Below are positions 16,649 through 24,900 of a stretch of 64,000 nt of DNA, piece by piece (the stretch's first letter is position 1; each line of letters starts with the position of its first letter). The notes beneath the pieces were generated by a model. That model was not told the DNA's origin. It searched no databases and saw nothing but the letters and a program-made list of their open reading frames with translations. The stretch is from Enterobacteriaceae bacterium UBA5654. Its GTDB lineage: Bacteria; Pseudomonadota; Gammaproteobacteria; Enterobacterales; Enterobacteriaceae. Made by a program: the position numbers and the translations under genes. The stretch is taken from the NCBI GenBank assembly GCA_002421005.1, contig DIJC01000003.1, forward strand, positions 62,001 through 126,000. The letters run 5' to 3'.

Positions 16649-16795
16649 ATGATTAAGAAAACAATTGCTGCGATCTTTTCAGTGCTGGTGCTTTCTTCAG
16701 TATTAACCGCCTGTAACACCACCCGTGGGGTAGGCGAAGACATTTCTGACGGCGGCAGCGCGATCTCTGGCGCAGCAACCAAAGCTCAGCAGTAA
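16649..16795 (+). CDS. ecnB: Entericidin B lipoprotein
   Basis: A 48-residue lipoprotein: MIKKTIAAIFSVLVLSSV, lipobox LTA-C, then NTTRGVGEDISDGG and SAISGAATKAQQ, nearly identical to E. coli EcnB. EcnB is a small amphipathic bacteriolytic lipoprotein expressed in stationary phase. In E. coli it is preceded by its proposed antidote EcnA; no ecnA frame exists here in the 180 bases after efp. AAAGGAAG lies eight bases before the ATG. An upstream CTATACA -10 box resembles a sigma-S promoter, as expected for this gene. Confidence 0.93.
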   Translation: MIKKTIAAIFSVLVLSSVLTACNTTRGVGEDISDGGSAISGAATKAQQ

Positions 16796-16842
16796 GATAT
16801 TCAGCGCTTAACGCCATACGGTACGGCTTTACGGTCGTACCG

Positions 16843-17448
16843 TTATGACGTCTGCGCGGTGATGCGCTCGCCGGAGGAGAGAAAAGGTGAGAATCGATTA
16901 TCCATCCTCAGCTTCAGGCGAATATTCCGCTTATAGGTGTACACCGTTTTCCCGCTAATGCTCAGCATTCTGGCAATCAATGGATTGCTCATCCCTTCCA
17001 GCCATAAAGACAGCACTTTCTCTTCCTGACGCGTCAGCAGCGGGCTTATCGTATGGGTATAGTTAAGCCACGGGCGTGAATTTAAGGCATTCTCAATCAT
17101 ATTGGTAATATGCTGGAGCTGGGTTTTTTTGGACAGCGTCACCAGCACCGCTTCATGATGGGTGTAGTTACGCATTGGCCGGTACTGAAGCAAAATAACC
17201 TGACTGCGTTGTCCACAGGCGGCAAATATGGCCGCAATCAAATTTGCCTGCGTAGGATCGTCCTGAAAACCGCTGAAATCAGCGATGACCAGACTGGGCT
17301 GCCAGTGTTCAATATGCTCTTTGGCTAAAAAAAGACTATTAAGACTGGTCACCATCACCGGGGAGGTAAAATGGTCGCTGCGGGCAAGCCATGTCTCAAG
17401 ACCGTGACGACTAAACTGGCAGCGGTCAATTATCAGGATTTTATACAT
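16843..17448 (-). CDS. LuxR-type helix-turn-helix regulator
   Basis: A 201-residue two-domain regulator. The N-terminal half resembles a response-regulator receiver (MYKILIIDRCQFSRHGLETWL, then SLVIADFSGF) but lacks the usual acidic pair after the first strand, so phosphorylation is doubtful. The C-terminal half is a clear LuxR/GerE domain: LLTRQEEKVLSLWLEGMSN, then IARMLSISGKTVYTYKRNI. The layout recalls the RcsB partners BglJ, RcsA, MatA and GadE, or YjjQ. I do not recognise a specific member. It lies between ecnB and gdx, where E. coli has no gene, and is divergent from gdx with a 242-base, AT-rich gap. Targets are unknown. Its codon use looks less biased than the core genes, which fits later acquisition. 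Confidence 0.8.
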   Translation of the reverse strand: MYKILIIDRCQFSRHGLETWLARSDHFTSPVMVTSLNSLFLAKEHIEHWQPSLVIADFSGFQDDPTQANLIAAIFAACGQRSQVILLQYRPMRNYTHHEAVLVTLSKKTQLQHITNMIENALNSRPWLNYTHTISPLLTRQEEKVLSLWLEGMSNPLIARMLSISGKTVYTYKRNIRLKLRMDNRFSPFLSSGERITAQTS

Positions 17449-17631
17449 ACGGTTTTCATAATTAATGGAGAGCGAGACAGTCGCCCTTCAACGGCAATAA
17501 CATCATAATGAAGCCTGGCTTAAGATGAAGCTGAGATTTGCGCTGATAAATAGAGCTATTTCTAAGAATAAAACTTAAGCGAAATTATTGAGTTTTCATT
17601 TGTACTGGCTAAAATATATTTTCAACTGGCC

Positions 17632-17678
17632 TTGCGGGACGACCCGTAAGCGCATCTCACAATGGGGACGGCCCCGCA
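17632..17678 (+). promoter_or_regulatory. Guanidine-II (mini-ykkC) riboswitch
   Basis: Two small hairpins, each with an ACGR tetraloop: TGCGGG-ACGA-CCCGTA (17633-17648) and GGGG-ACGG-CCCC (17664-17675), joined by a 15-base linker. This is the exact architecture of mini-ykkC RNAs, which bind guanidinium with one ligand per hairpin and dimerise through loop contacts. The second hairpin ends six bases before the GGAG of the guanidinium exporter gene gdx. Control by exposing or hiding that ribosome site, as in the known class, is therefore expected. Sequence and position are read directly; ligand binding is known for the class. Confidence 0.93.
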
Positions 17679-17690
17679 CTGGAGCCTTAT

Positions 17691-18008
17691 ATGTCCTGGT
17701 TAATTCTTGTTATTGCAGGTCTTCTTGAAGTGGTCTGGGCCATTGGCCTGAAATATACCCACGGCTTTAGCCGCCTGACCCCAAGCATTATCACCCTTAC
17801 GGCGATGGCATTTAGCTTTGCGTTACTGGCATGGGCGATGAAAACGCTGCCCGTCGGTACTGCGTATGCGGTATGGACCGGGATTGGCGCGGTCGGTGCC
17901 GCGATTACGGGGATCGTGCTTTTTGGCGAATCGGCCAACCCGGCGCGGATCGTCAGTCTGCTGCTGATCGTTGCCGGTATTATTGGCCTGAAACTCAGCA
18001 CTCATTAA
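17691..18008 (+). CDS. gdx: Guanidinium exporter Gdx (SugE)
   Basis: Small multidrug resistance family proton/guanidinium antiporter of 105 residues with four membrane helices. The essential glutamate is Glu13 in GLLEVVWAIGLKYTHGF. The GIGAVGAAITGIVLFGESANP motif in helix 3 and the ending GIIGLKLSTH are those of SugE, not EmrE. GGAG lies six bases before the ATG, immediately after the guanidine-II riboswitch, which fixes the substrate assignment. It converges with blc; the two stop codons overlap. Confidence 0.97.
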   Translation: MSWLILVIAGLLEVVWAIGLKYTHGFSRLTPSIITLTAMAFSFALLAWAMKTLPVGTAYAVWTGIGAVGAAITGIVLFGESANPARIVSLLLIVAGIIGLKLSTH

Positions 18009-18544
18009 TGCGGCTGATCGACCCAGATGAGCTTCTCAACCGCAAAGCCCTGCCGGGTCGCGGTGTCCAGCATCTGCTGTTTCATTTCTTTCGAAATGGT
18101 TGGCGTGCGGGAAAGTATCCACAAATAGTCGCGATCCGGCCCGCAAACCAGCGCGTGTTTATATTCTTTATCCAGCGCAATGATGTTATATCCGCCATAG
18201 AAGGGACCGAAGAAAGAGACCTTCAGCGCGGCCCGGCTCGGATCGCCGGTGAAATACGCTTTGCCGACCGACTGCTGCCACATGCCGCGATCCGGGTTAT
18301 AACCCCGGTTGATGACCCGCAGGCCGCCGTCATCGCGCAGGCTGTACGTCGCGGTGACACGTTCCAGTCCACGCTCAAAACGGTGATCGAAACGGGCAAT
18401 TTCATACCACGTTCCCAGATAGCGCTGGGTATTGAAATTATTAATGACGGTTACGCCGGGAGGAGGCGTGGGGGTACTACAGGCGACCAGCAAAAACGCA
18501 GCGGCAGCGGTAGCAACAAACGGCAGCAGACGCAGGGTACGCAT
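18005..18544 (-). CDS. blc: Outer membrane lipocalin Blc
   Basis: A lipoprotein lipocalin on the periplasmic face of the outer membrane that binds fatty acids and lysophospholipids. 179 residues: signal peptide with lipobox LLVA-C, proline-rich start, lipocalin motif 1 at NTQRYLGTWYEIARFDH, then YNPDRGMWQQS, FFGPFYGGYNIIALD and motif 2/3 CGPDRDYLWILSRTPT. I start at the ATG giving MRTLRLLPF, with AAGGAAA seven bases upstream. The open frame continues further upstream but has no signal. In E. coli, ampC lies between frdD and blc; here it is absent. Confidence 0.96.
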   Translation of the reverse strand: MRTLRLLPFVATAAAAFLLVACSTPTPPPGVTVINNFNTQRYLGTWYEIARFDHRFERGLERVTATYSLRDDGGLRVINRGYNPDRGMWQQSVGKAYFTGDPSRAALKVSFFGPFYGGYNIIALDKEYKHALVCGPDRDYLWILSRTPTISKEMKQQMLDTATRQGFAVEKLIWVDQPH

Positions 18545-18605
18545 GGTATTTTCCTTGCAGGTTTTTAAGCTAAGTGTAGAACCCGCCGGGAAAATTGCCG
18601 TACCG

Positions 18606-18645
18606 TAATAAAAAAATAGCCCTGCCACGCGCAGGCGGCAGGGCT
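18606..18645 (-). terminator. frdABCD terminator
   Basis: On the minus strand AGCCCTGCC and GGCAGGGCT form a nine-pair stem followed by ATTTTTTTATT. It begins seven bases after the frdD stop. In E. coli the equivalent structure doubles as the ampC attenuator; here no ampC follows. Confidence 0.93.
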
Positions 18646-18651
18646 GATGGA

Positions 18652-19011
18652 TTACAGGAAAATGACGCCGACCAGCGCGACGACGGATAAGATCGCCGCC
18701 AGGCCGTAAAAGACCCATTTTCCGTTAGGGACGTGGATTTTCAGATCGTGCATCATGTGATGAATACGGTGCAGACCACACCACAGCGGCAGGACGATCA
18801 TCAGGAAAATAAACGCGCGGCCAATCAGACTTTGGGCAAAGCCCAGCACGCGGCTGTAGCTGAGTGCATCATCGGGATAGAAACCGAGCGGCAGCATCAG
18901 GCCCACCAGCAGGATCATCACTGGTGCAACAACCGCGCACCACATACCGCCTGCGCCAAACAGTCCCCAGAATACCGGTTCGTCAGAGCGTTTTGGACTG
19001 GAATGAATCAC
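18652..19011 (-). CDS. frdD: Fumarate reductase membrane anchor FrdD
   Basis: One of two small inner-membrane anchor subunits that bind menaquinol and hold FrdAB at the cytoplasmic face. 119 residues with three hydrophobic helices: EPVFWGLFGAGGMWCAVVAP, the middle helix near residues 60-80, and WVFYGLAAILSVVALVGVIF. LWCGLHRIHHMMHDLKIHVP, including the conserved histidines, precedes the last helix. It is the last gene of the frd operon, ten bases after frdC. Confidence 0.97.
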   Translation of the reverse strand: MIHSSPKRSDEPVFWGLFGAGGMWCAVVAPVMILLVGLMLPLGFYPDDALSYSRVLGFAQSLIGRAFIFLMIVLPLWCGLHRIHHMMHDLKIHVPNGKWVFYGLAAILSVVALVGVIFL

Positions 19012-19021
19012 GGGAGTCTCC

Positions 19022-19417
19022 TTACCAGAACAGGGCTACAAATAAAATCACCACGGTGACGATTGCCGTCACCACCCACAGCCCCGTAATCACCGGACCG
19101 GACCCCAGCTTTTCATCTTTAACGATGACAGTGGCCGCTTTAGGTGCCAGCTCAAACCAGGTTTTGGTATGCAGCAGCGCCGCCGCCAGGGCAATCAGGT
19201 TGAGGATCAACACCACCGGATTTTGCAGGAACCCGACAAAGCCTGCCCAGCTTTCCGGGCCGTGTTTCAGCGCGAACAGGCCGAAAATAAGCTCAATGCT
19301 GAACCACACCGCCATGATCGCCGTACCTTCACGCAGCATGTAGAAGCGATAAAACGGCAGGCTTTTCCACCAGCTCGTCGGCATGGGCCGAACGTAGGGT
19401 TTGCGTTTAGTCGTCAT
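19022..19417 (-). CDS. frdC: Fumarate reductase membrane anchor FrdC
   Basis: Second anchor of the fumarate reductase complex, 131 residues, three membrane helices. It starts MTTKRKPYVRPMPTSWWKSL and contains FYMLREGTAIMAVWFSIELI with the conserved glutamate of the quinol site region, then LLHTKTWFELAPKA. It ends in a long hydrophobic helix. FrdC and FrdD replace the haem anchors of succinate dehydrogenase and carry no haem. It sits ten bases after frdB in the operon. Confidence 0.97.
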   Translation of the reverse strand: MTTKRKPYVRPMPTSWWKSLPFYRFYMLREGTAIMAVWFSIELIFGLFALKHGPESWAGFVGFLQNPVVLILNLIALAAALLHTKTWFELAPKAATVIVKDEKLGSGPVITGLWVVTAIVTVVILFVALFW

Positions 19418-19427
19418 AATGCACTCC

Positions 19428-20162
19428 TTAGCGGGGTTTCAGGGTAGCGATAAGAAAGTCTTTCGAACTTTCAACTTTACCCTGCTGAATAGCGGCAGCC
19501 GGATCGACGTGTTTCGGGCACACCTCGGAGCAATAGCCAACAAACGTACAGGTCCACACGCCGTTTTGCCCGTTAAGCTGCGCCATACGTTCTTTCTTGC
19601 CGTGGTCGCGGCTGTCCTGGTTATAGCGATGGGCGAGGGTGATGGCAGCGGGGCCGATAAACTCTGGATTAAGGCCAAACTGCGGGCAGGCGGCGTAGCA
19701 CAGGCCGCAGTTGATGCAGCCGGAGAACTGGTGATACTTCGCCATCTGCGCAGGCGTTTGTTTATTTGGCCCCTGATCCGGCGTGCGGGCATTGCCGATA
19801 ATGTACGGCTTGATCGCTTCCAGACTCTCGATAAAGTGCGTCATATCAACCACCAGATCGCGCTCAATCGGGAAGTTAGCCAGCGCTTCAACCTTGATAC
19901 CTTTGGTGTACTCACGCAGGAAGGTTTTGCAGGCCAGCTTCGGCACCTTATTGACCATCATGCCGCAGGAACCGCAAATCGCCATCCGGCAGGACCAGCG
20001 GTAGCTCAGATCCGGCGCGAGGTTGTCTTTGATATAGCCCAGTGCGTCGAGCAACGAGGTCTGTTCATCCCAGGGGACGTCATAGAAAGCGCTGTGCGGT
20101 GCGGCATCCACTTCCGGGTTGTAACGCACCACCTCCACTTTCATTGTTTGCATCTCAGCCAT
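19428..20162 (-). CDS. frdB: Fumarate reductase iron-sulfur subunit FrdB
   Basis: Wires electrons from menaquinol in FrdCD to the flavin in FrdA through three clusters. 244 residues. The N-terminal ferredoxin domain carries the [2Fe-2S] ligands in SCRMAICGSCGMM and a fourth Cys in PKLACKTF. The C-terminal domain carries CINCGLCYAACP and CTFVGYCSEVCPKHVDP for the [4Fe-4S] and [3Fe-4S] clusters. I start at the ATG giving MAEMQTMKVEVVRYNP, which is the family start and overlaps the end of frdA by eight bases. A longer frame beginning 13 codons earlier lies inside frdA. Confidence 0.98.
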   Translation of the reverse strand: MAEMQTMKVEVVRYNPEVDAAPHSAFYDVPWDEQTSLLDALGYIKDNLAPDLSYRWSCRMAICGSCGMMVNKVPKLACKTFLREYTKGIKVEALANFPIERDLVVDMTHFIESLEAIKPYIIGNARTPDQGPNKQTPAQMAKYHQFSGCINCGLCYAACPQFGLNPEFIGPAAITLAHRYNQDSRDHGKKERMAQLNGQNGVWTCTFVGYCSEVCPKHVDPAAAIQQGKVESSKDFLIATLKPR

Positions 20163-21945
20163 GCGTAGTCTCCTTTTTATCAGCGGCTTCCGACTCGCCA
20201 CCGTAAACGCGTTTCGCAGGTGGCAGGGTGGTGATCTTCACATCGCTGTAGTCCAGGCGCGTGGTGCCGTCTGCATCACGAAATGCGAGGGTGTGTTTGA
20301 GGAAATTCACGTCATCACGTTCGGTGCAGCCTTCGTCCAGACGCTGATGCGCGCCGCGTGACTCTTTGCGCGCCAGCGCGGAGTGCGCCATGCATTCGGC
20401 CACGTTCAGGCCGTGACCGAGTTCGATGGTATAAAGCAGGTCGGTATTGAAGACGCTGGAGGTATCGGTGATGCGCACGCGTTTAAAGCGCTCCTGAAGC
20501 TCCGCCAGCTTATCGACGGTTTTTTGCATCAGTTCCGGCGTGCGATAAATCCCGCAGCCTTCTTCCATCGACATCCCCATTTCATCGCGGATCTTCGCCC
20601 AGTTTTCATTACCTTCCTGATTCACCAGCGTTTTCAGTCGTTGCTCAACGTCAGCAGCCTGGGCATTCAGCGCCGCGTCGTTAGCGGTGCTTGCGGAGGC
20701 TGCGCGTGTCATGGCCTGCTCACCAGCCAGGCGACCGAACACCACCAGTTCCGCCAGCGAGTTAGAACCGAGGCGGTTTGCGCCGTGCAGACCGACGGAG
20801 GAGCATTCACCCACCGCAAACAGACCCTGAATGCGCGATTCACAATTCTGGTCGGTTTCAATCCCGCCCATGGTGTAGTGCGCGGTCGGACGAACCGGGA
20901 TCGGATCTTTCACCGGATCGACGCCCACGTAGGCTTTGGCCAGCTCGCAAATAAACGGCAGCCGCTCGAGGATTTTTTTCTCGCCGAGGTGGCGCAGGTC
21001 GAGATACACCACGTCGCCGCGCGGGGTGCTGATGGTGTTACCTTTGCGCCATTCGTGCCAGAACGCCTGGGAAACTTTGTCGCGCGGACCCAGTTCCATA
21101 TATTTGTTTTTCGGCTCGCCCAACGGCGTTTCCGGCCCCATGCCGTAATCCTGAAGGTAGCGATAGCCGTCTTTGTTGACCAGAATTCCGCCTTCGCCAC
21201 GGCAGCCTTCCGTCATCAGAATGCCAGAACCGGGCAGGCCGGTCGGGTGATACTGAACGAATTCCATATCCCGCAGCGGCACGCCGTGGTCGAGCGCCAT
21301 CCCCATGCCGTCGCCAGTGACGATACCGCCATTGGTGTTGTAGCGATAAACGCGGCCCGCGCCGCCGGTCGCCATCACCACCGCATTTGCGCGAATTTGC
21401 ACCAGCGTGCCTTCCATCATATTCATCGCGACCAGGCCGCGCGCGTGACCGTCATCGACCAGCAGATCGAGGACAAAATGTTCGTCAAAGCGCTGGATTT
21501 GCGGGAACTGTAGCGAGGTCTGGAAAAGGGTATGCAGCATGTGGAAGCCGGTTTTATCGGCGGCGAACCAGGTGCGCTCGATTTTCATACCGCCAAAGCG
21601 CCGCACGTTGACGCTGCCGTCCGGGCGACGACTCCACGGGCAGCCCCATTGCTCAAGCTGGGTCATTTCGGTAGGGCAGTGATGCACGAAATAATCCACG
21701 ACGTCCTGCTCGCACAACCAGTCGCCACCGGCAACGGTATCGTGGAAGTGATATTCAAAGCTGTCATGATCCTGCGTTACCGCCGCCGATCCGCCTTCGG
21801 CGGCAACGGTATGGCTACGCATGGGGTAGACTTTCGAGATCAGTGCGATTTTAGCGTCAGGATTGGCCTGCGCTGCGGCAATCGCAGCACGTAGTCCTGC
21901 GCCACCAGCGCCTATGATGGCTATATCGGCTTGAAAAGTATGCAC
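20155..21945 (-). CDS. frdA: Fumarate reductase flavoprotein FrdA
   Basis: Catalytic subunit that reduces fumarate to succinate in anaerobic respiration; 596 residues. It begins with the FAD-binding motif IIGAGGAGLRAAIAAAQ. Covalent FAD attachment is at the histidine of MRSHTVAAEGGSAA. VQYHPTGLPGSGILMTEGCRGEGG is the substrate-domain signature including the catalytic Arg region. HYTMGGIETDQ and GLHGANRLGSNSLAEL follow. The C-terminal tail is shorter than the E. coli one (602 residues as remembered). First gene of frdABCD, divergent from epmA. The 297-base gap should carry FNR and NarL control, but only an ambiguous ATCAA half-site was seen. Confidence 0.99.
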   Translation of the reverse strand: MHTFQADIAIIGAGGAGLRAAIAAAQANPDAKIALISKVYPMRSHTVAAEGGSAAVTQDHDSFEYHFHDTVAGGDWLCEQDVVDYFVHHCPTEMTQLEQWGCPWSRRPDGSVNVRRFGGMKIERTWFAADKTGFHMLHTLFQTSLQFPQIQRFDEHFVLDLLVDDGHARGLVAMNMMEGTLVQIRANAVVMATGGAGRVYRYNTNGGIVTGDGMGMALDHGVPLRDMEFVQYHPTGLPGSGILMTEGCRGEGGILVNKDGYRYLQDYGMGPETPLGEPKNKYMELGPRDKVSQAFWHEWRKGNTISTPRGDVVYLDLRHLGEKKILERLPFICELAKAYVGVDPVKDPIPVRPTAHYTMGGIETDQNCESRIQGLFAVGECSSVGLHGANRLGSNSLAELVVFGRLAGEQAMTRAASASTANDAALNAQAADVEQRLKTLVNQEGNENWAKIRDEMGMSMEEGCGIYRTPELMQKTVDKLAELQERFKRVRITDTSSVFNTDLLYTIELGHGLNVAECMAHSALARKESRGAHQRLDEGCTERDDVNFLKHTLAFRDADGTTRLDYSDVKITTLPPAKRVYGGESEAADKKETTHG

Positions 21946-22242
21946 GACGTTCCTCCAGATTATTATTATTTCGCTGCCTTAACGAAAGTGTCGGCAACGA
22001 AAACGTATCCACTGCTCCTTTATTGGCAGGAAGTATACCCGTGGCGAAAGAAGGGAAATTTGACGTGTTCGATTTTTTTGCGGATCTGTCGGTTTATTTA
22101 TTATTTTTATTGATGTATTTAGTTACTTAATTGCTATTGTGAATTTTATCCATCCTTAAACAGCAATTTGCTGCTCAAAATTTGTCTCTGCCAGGGGGAA
22201 CGAGTAGACTTCGTGCCCTTAGCAAAAAACGGAGACAAAACC

Positions 22243-23220
22243 ATGAGCGAGACGGCAACCTGGCAGCCGAGCGCATCCATTCCTAACCTGTTGAAACGTG
22301 CCAAAATCATGACGGAAATCCGTCGTTTTTTTGCCGACCGGGGCGTACTGGAGGTGGAAACTCCCTGCATGAGCCAGGCGACGGTAACGGACATTCACCT
22401 GTTCCCGTTTGAAACCCGTTTCGTGGGGCCGGGGCATTCGCAGGGCATGAACCTGTATCTGATGACCAGCCCGGAATACCATATGAAGCGCCTGCTGGCT
22501 GCGGGCTGCGGGCCGGTATATCAGCTTTGCCGTAGCTTCCGTAATGAAGAGATGGGCCGCCACCATAACCCGGAATTCACCATGCTGGAGTGGTATCGCC
22601 CGCACTACGATATGTACCGCCTGATGAACGAGGTGGACGATCTGCTGCAACAGGTACTGGAATGCCCGGCAGCGGAAACGCTCTCTTATCAGCAGGCGTT
22701 TCAGCGCCATCTGGAAATCGATCCGCTGTCTGCGGATAAAACCCAGCTCCGCCAGGCCGCAGCAAAGCTGGATCTCAGTAACATTGCCGATACCGAAGAA
22801 GATCGCGATACCTTGCTGCAACTGCTGTTTGCGATGGGCGTCGAACCGCACATTGGTAAAGAGCGCCCGGCGTTTGTTTATCACTTCCCGGCAAGCCAGG
22901 CCTCGCTGGCGCAAATCAGCACTGAAGATCACCGCGTAGCGGAGCGTTTTGAGGTCTACTTTAAAGGACTGGAACTGGCGAACGGCTTCCACGAACTGAC
23001 CGACGCGCGCGAGCAGCAGCAGCGTTTTGAGCAGGATAACCGCAAACGCGCGGCGCGCGGTCTGCCGCAGCAGCCCATTGATTACAACCTGCTGGAAGCG
23101 TTAAAAGCCGGACTGCCCGACTGTTCCGGCGTCGCGCTGGGCGTGGATCGTCTGGTGATGCTGGCGTTGGGCGCGGAAAGCCTCGCCGAAGTGCTGGCGT
23201 TCAGCGTTGACCGGGCCTGA
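22243..23220 (+). CDS. epmA: EF-P--(R)-beta-lysine ligase EpmA
   Basis: A truncated class II lysyl-tRNA synthetase paralogue that attaches (R)-beta-lysine to Lys34 of EF-P. 325 residues, catalytic domain only, with no N-terminal anticodon-binding domain. Motif 1 lies in FFADRGVLEVETPCM, motif 2 in CRSFRNEEMGRHHNPEFTML, and motif 3 in SGVALGVDRLVMLALGAE. The ATG after ACGGAGACAAAACC gives MSETATWQPSASIPNLL; the frame open 25 codons further upstream is not conserved. It acts with EpmB and EF-P, also in this window, though they are not in one operon. Confidence 0.98.
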   Translation: MSETATWQPSASIPNLLKRAKIMTEIRRFFADRGVLEVETPCMSQATVTDIHLFPFETRFVGPGHSQGMNLYLMTSPEYHMKRLLAAGCGPVYQLCRSFRNEEMGRHHNPEFTMLEWYRPHYDMYRLMNEVDDLLQQVLECPAAETLSYQQAFQRHLEIDPLSADKTQLRQAAAKLDLSNIADTEEDRDTLLQLLFAMGVEPHIGKERPAFVYHFPASQASLAQISTEDHRVAERFEVYFKGLELANGFHELTDAREQQQRFEQDNRKRAARGLPQQPIDYNLLEALKAGLPDCSGVALGVDRLVMLALGAESLAEVLAFSVDRA

Positions 23221-23221
23221 G

Positions 23222-23251
23222 TCTTTCTCCCTTTTCAGCGAGGGAGAAAAG
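23222..23251. repeat. Palindrome downstream of epmA
   Basis: TTTCTCCCT and AGGGAGAAA pair around TTTCAGCG. It has the CTCCC/GGGAG core seen in the dsbD linker palindromes and may be another copy of a dispersed element, or a weak epmA terminator. The rest of the 173-base epmA-yjeM gap shows nothing clear. Confidence 0.45.
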
Positions 23252-23393
23252 CATGGAAATAAAGCGTTACAACAGTAAAAACTGCCATTCCTCGTTTACA
23301 TGGGGCATATCCCTGATGTGCCCCATATAGTCACAATAATTGTCTGGTCTTCTGTTACCATCCGCCGCTGCTACGCACCCTCAGGATGGTTTT

Positions 23394-24896
23394 ATGACAC
23401 AACCCACAAAAAAGATGAGCCTTATCGGGCTGATTTTAATGATATTTACCTCCGTTTTCGGCTTTGCCAATAGTCCTTCAGCGTACTTTTTGATGGGCTA
23501 CAGCGCCACGCCGTTTTATATCCTTTTCGCCCTGTTTTTCTTCATTCCGTTTGCGCTGATGATGGCGGAAATGGGCGCGGCATACCGCAAAGAAGAGGGC
23601 GGAATTTACTCGTGGATGAATAACAGCGTCGGACCACGTTACGCTTTCATCGGCACCTTCATGTGGTTTTCCTCCTACGTGGTCTGGATGGTCAGCACCT
23701 CGGCAAAAATCTGGGTGCCGTTTTCCACCTTCCTGTTTGGCGTGGATAAAACCCAGACCTGGTCGCTGGCGGGCCTGAGCGCGACCCAGGCGATCGGCAT
23801 TCTGGCCGCGTGCTGGATTGTAGTCATTACCGTGGTTGCCTCAAAAGGCATTAATAAAATCGCCCGCGTCACTGCCGTGGGGGGGATTGCGGTGATGTGC
23901 CTGAACCTGGTACTGCTGGTCGCCAGTATTGCCATCCTGTGTCTGAACGGCGGACACTTTGTGCAGGAGATCAACTTCGTTTCCTCGCCTAATCCTGATT
24001 ATCAATCGGGACTGGCGATGCTGTCGTTTGTGGTTTTCGCGATCTTTGCCTATGGCGGAATTGAAGCCGTTGGCGGGCTGGTGGATAAAACCGACAGGCC
24101 GGAAAAAAACTTCGCCAGAGGCATCATCCTTGCCGCTATCGTCATTTCCGTGGGCTACGCGCTGGCGATTTTCCTCTGGGGCGTGAGCACCAACTGGCAG
24201 CAGGCGCTGAGTGACAAAAATGTCAGCCTCGGCAACATCACCTACGTGCTGATGAACAATCTGGGAACGACGCTGGGGCAGGCAATGCAACTGACGCCGG
24301 ACAGCGCGGTAGCGCTTGGGATCTGGTTTGCGCGCATCACCGGCTTGTCGATGTTCCTTGCCTATACCGGGGCGTTTTTCACGCTCATCTACTCGCCGCT
24401 AAAAGCGATTATTCAGGGGACGCCAAAAGCGCTGTGGCCCGCGCCAGTGACCCGCCTTAATGTTCACGGAATGCCCGCCAACGCCATGTGGATGCAGTGC
24501 CTGCTGGTATGCCTGTTTATTCTGCTGGTGTCGTTTGGTGGCGATACCGCTTCCGCGTTCTATAACAAACTGACGCTGATGGCGAACGTCTCAATGACGC
24601 TGCCCTACCTGTTTCTGACCCTCGCTTTCCCGTTCTTCAAAGCAAAACAGGATCTGGAGCGGCCTTTTGTGATCTTCAAAACCCGCGGCTCAACGCTTCT
24701 GGCGACCGTCATGGTGGTGCTGGTGGTGGCGTTTGCGAACGTCTTTACTATCATCCAGCCAGTGATTGAAGCGGATGACTGGAGCCGCGCACTGTGGATG
24801 ATCGGCGGCCCGATTTTCTTTTCGCTGCTGGCAACAGGTATTTATGAGAACTATTGCAGCCGGATGCGAAAACAACCGCAGTGGCAGGCGCAATAA
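23394..24896 (+). CDS. yjeM: APC-family inner membrane transporter YjeM
   Basis: Predicted amino acid transporter of the APC superfamily, glutamate:GABA-antiporter-like branch, 500 residues. It starts MTQPTKKMSLIGLILMIFTS, then VFGFANSPSAYFLMGYSA (helix 1 unwound segment), AAYRKEEGGIYSWMNNSVGP and GGIEAVGGLVDKTDRPEKNFARG-type sequence around helix 6. Twelve or more hydrophobic segments are visible. The ATG at 23394 follows CAGGATGG and gives the E. coli length; the upstream extension to 23340 is not conserved. The substrate is unknown. In E. coli yjeN and yjeO follow; they are absent here. Confidence 0.93.
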   Translation: MTQPTKKMSLIGLILMIFTSVFGFANSPSAYFLMGYSATPFYILFALFFFIPFALMMAEMGAAYRKEEGGIYSWMNNSVGPRYAFIGTFMWFSSYVVWMVSTSAKIWVPFSTFLFGVDKTQTWSLAGLSATQAIGILAACWIVVITVVASKGINKIARVTAVGGIAVMCLNLVLLVASIAILCLNGGHFVQEINFVSSPNPDYQSGLAMLSFVVFAIFAYGGIEAVGGLVDKTDRPEKNFARGIILAAIVISVGYALAIFLWGVSTNWQQALSDKNVSLGNITYVLMNNLGTTLGQAMQLTPDSAVALGIWFARITGLSMFLAYTGAFFTLIYSPLKAIIQGTPKALWPAPVTRLNVHGMPANAMWMQCLLVCLFILLVSFGGDTASAFYNKLTLMANVSMTLPYLFLTLAFPFFKAKQDLERPFVIFKTRGSTLLATVMVVLVVAFANVFTIIQPVIEADDWSRALWMIGGPIFFSLLATGIYENYCSRMRKQPQWQAQ

Positions 24897-24900
24897 AAGC

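Noticed and set aside
20383..21513. 376-codon open frame antisense to frdA
   Set aside because: Shadow of a highly conserved gene; no start signal or recognisable domain.
21946..22242. FNR site for frdA
   Set aside because: frd is FNR-controlled in E. coli, but only an isolated ATCAA half-site was visible here with no convincing partner arm, so no site is annotated.
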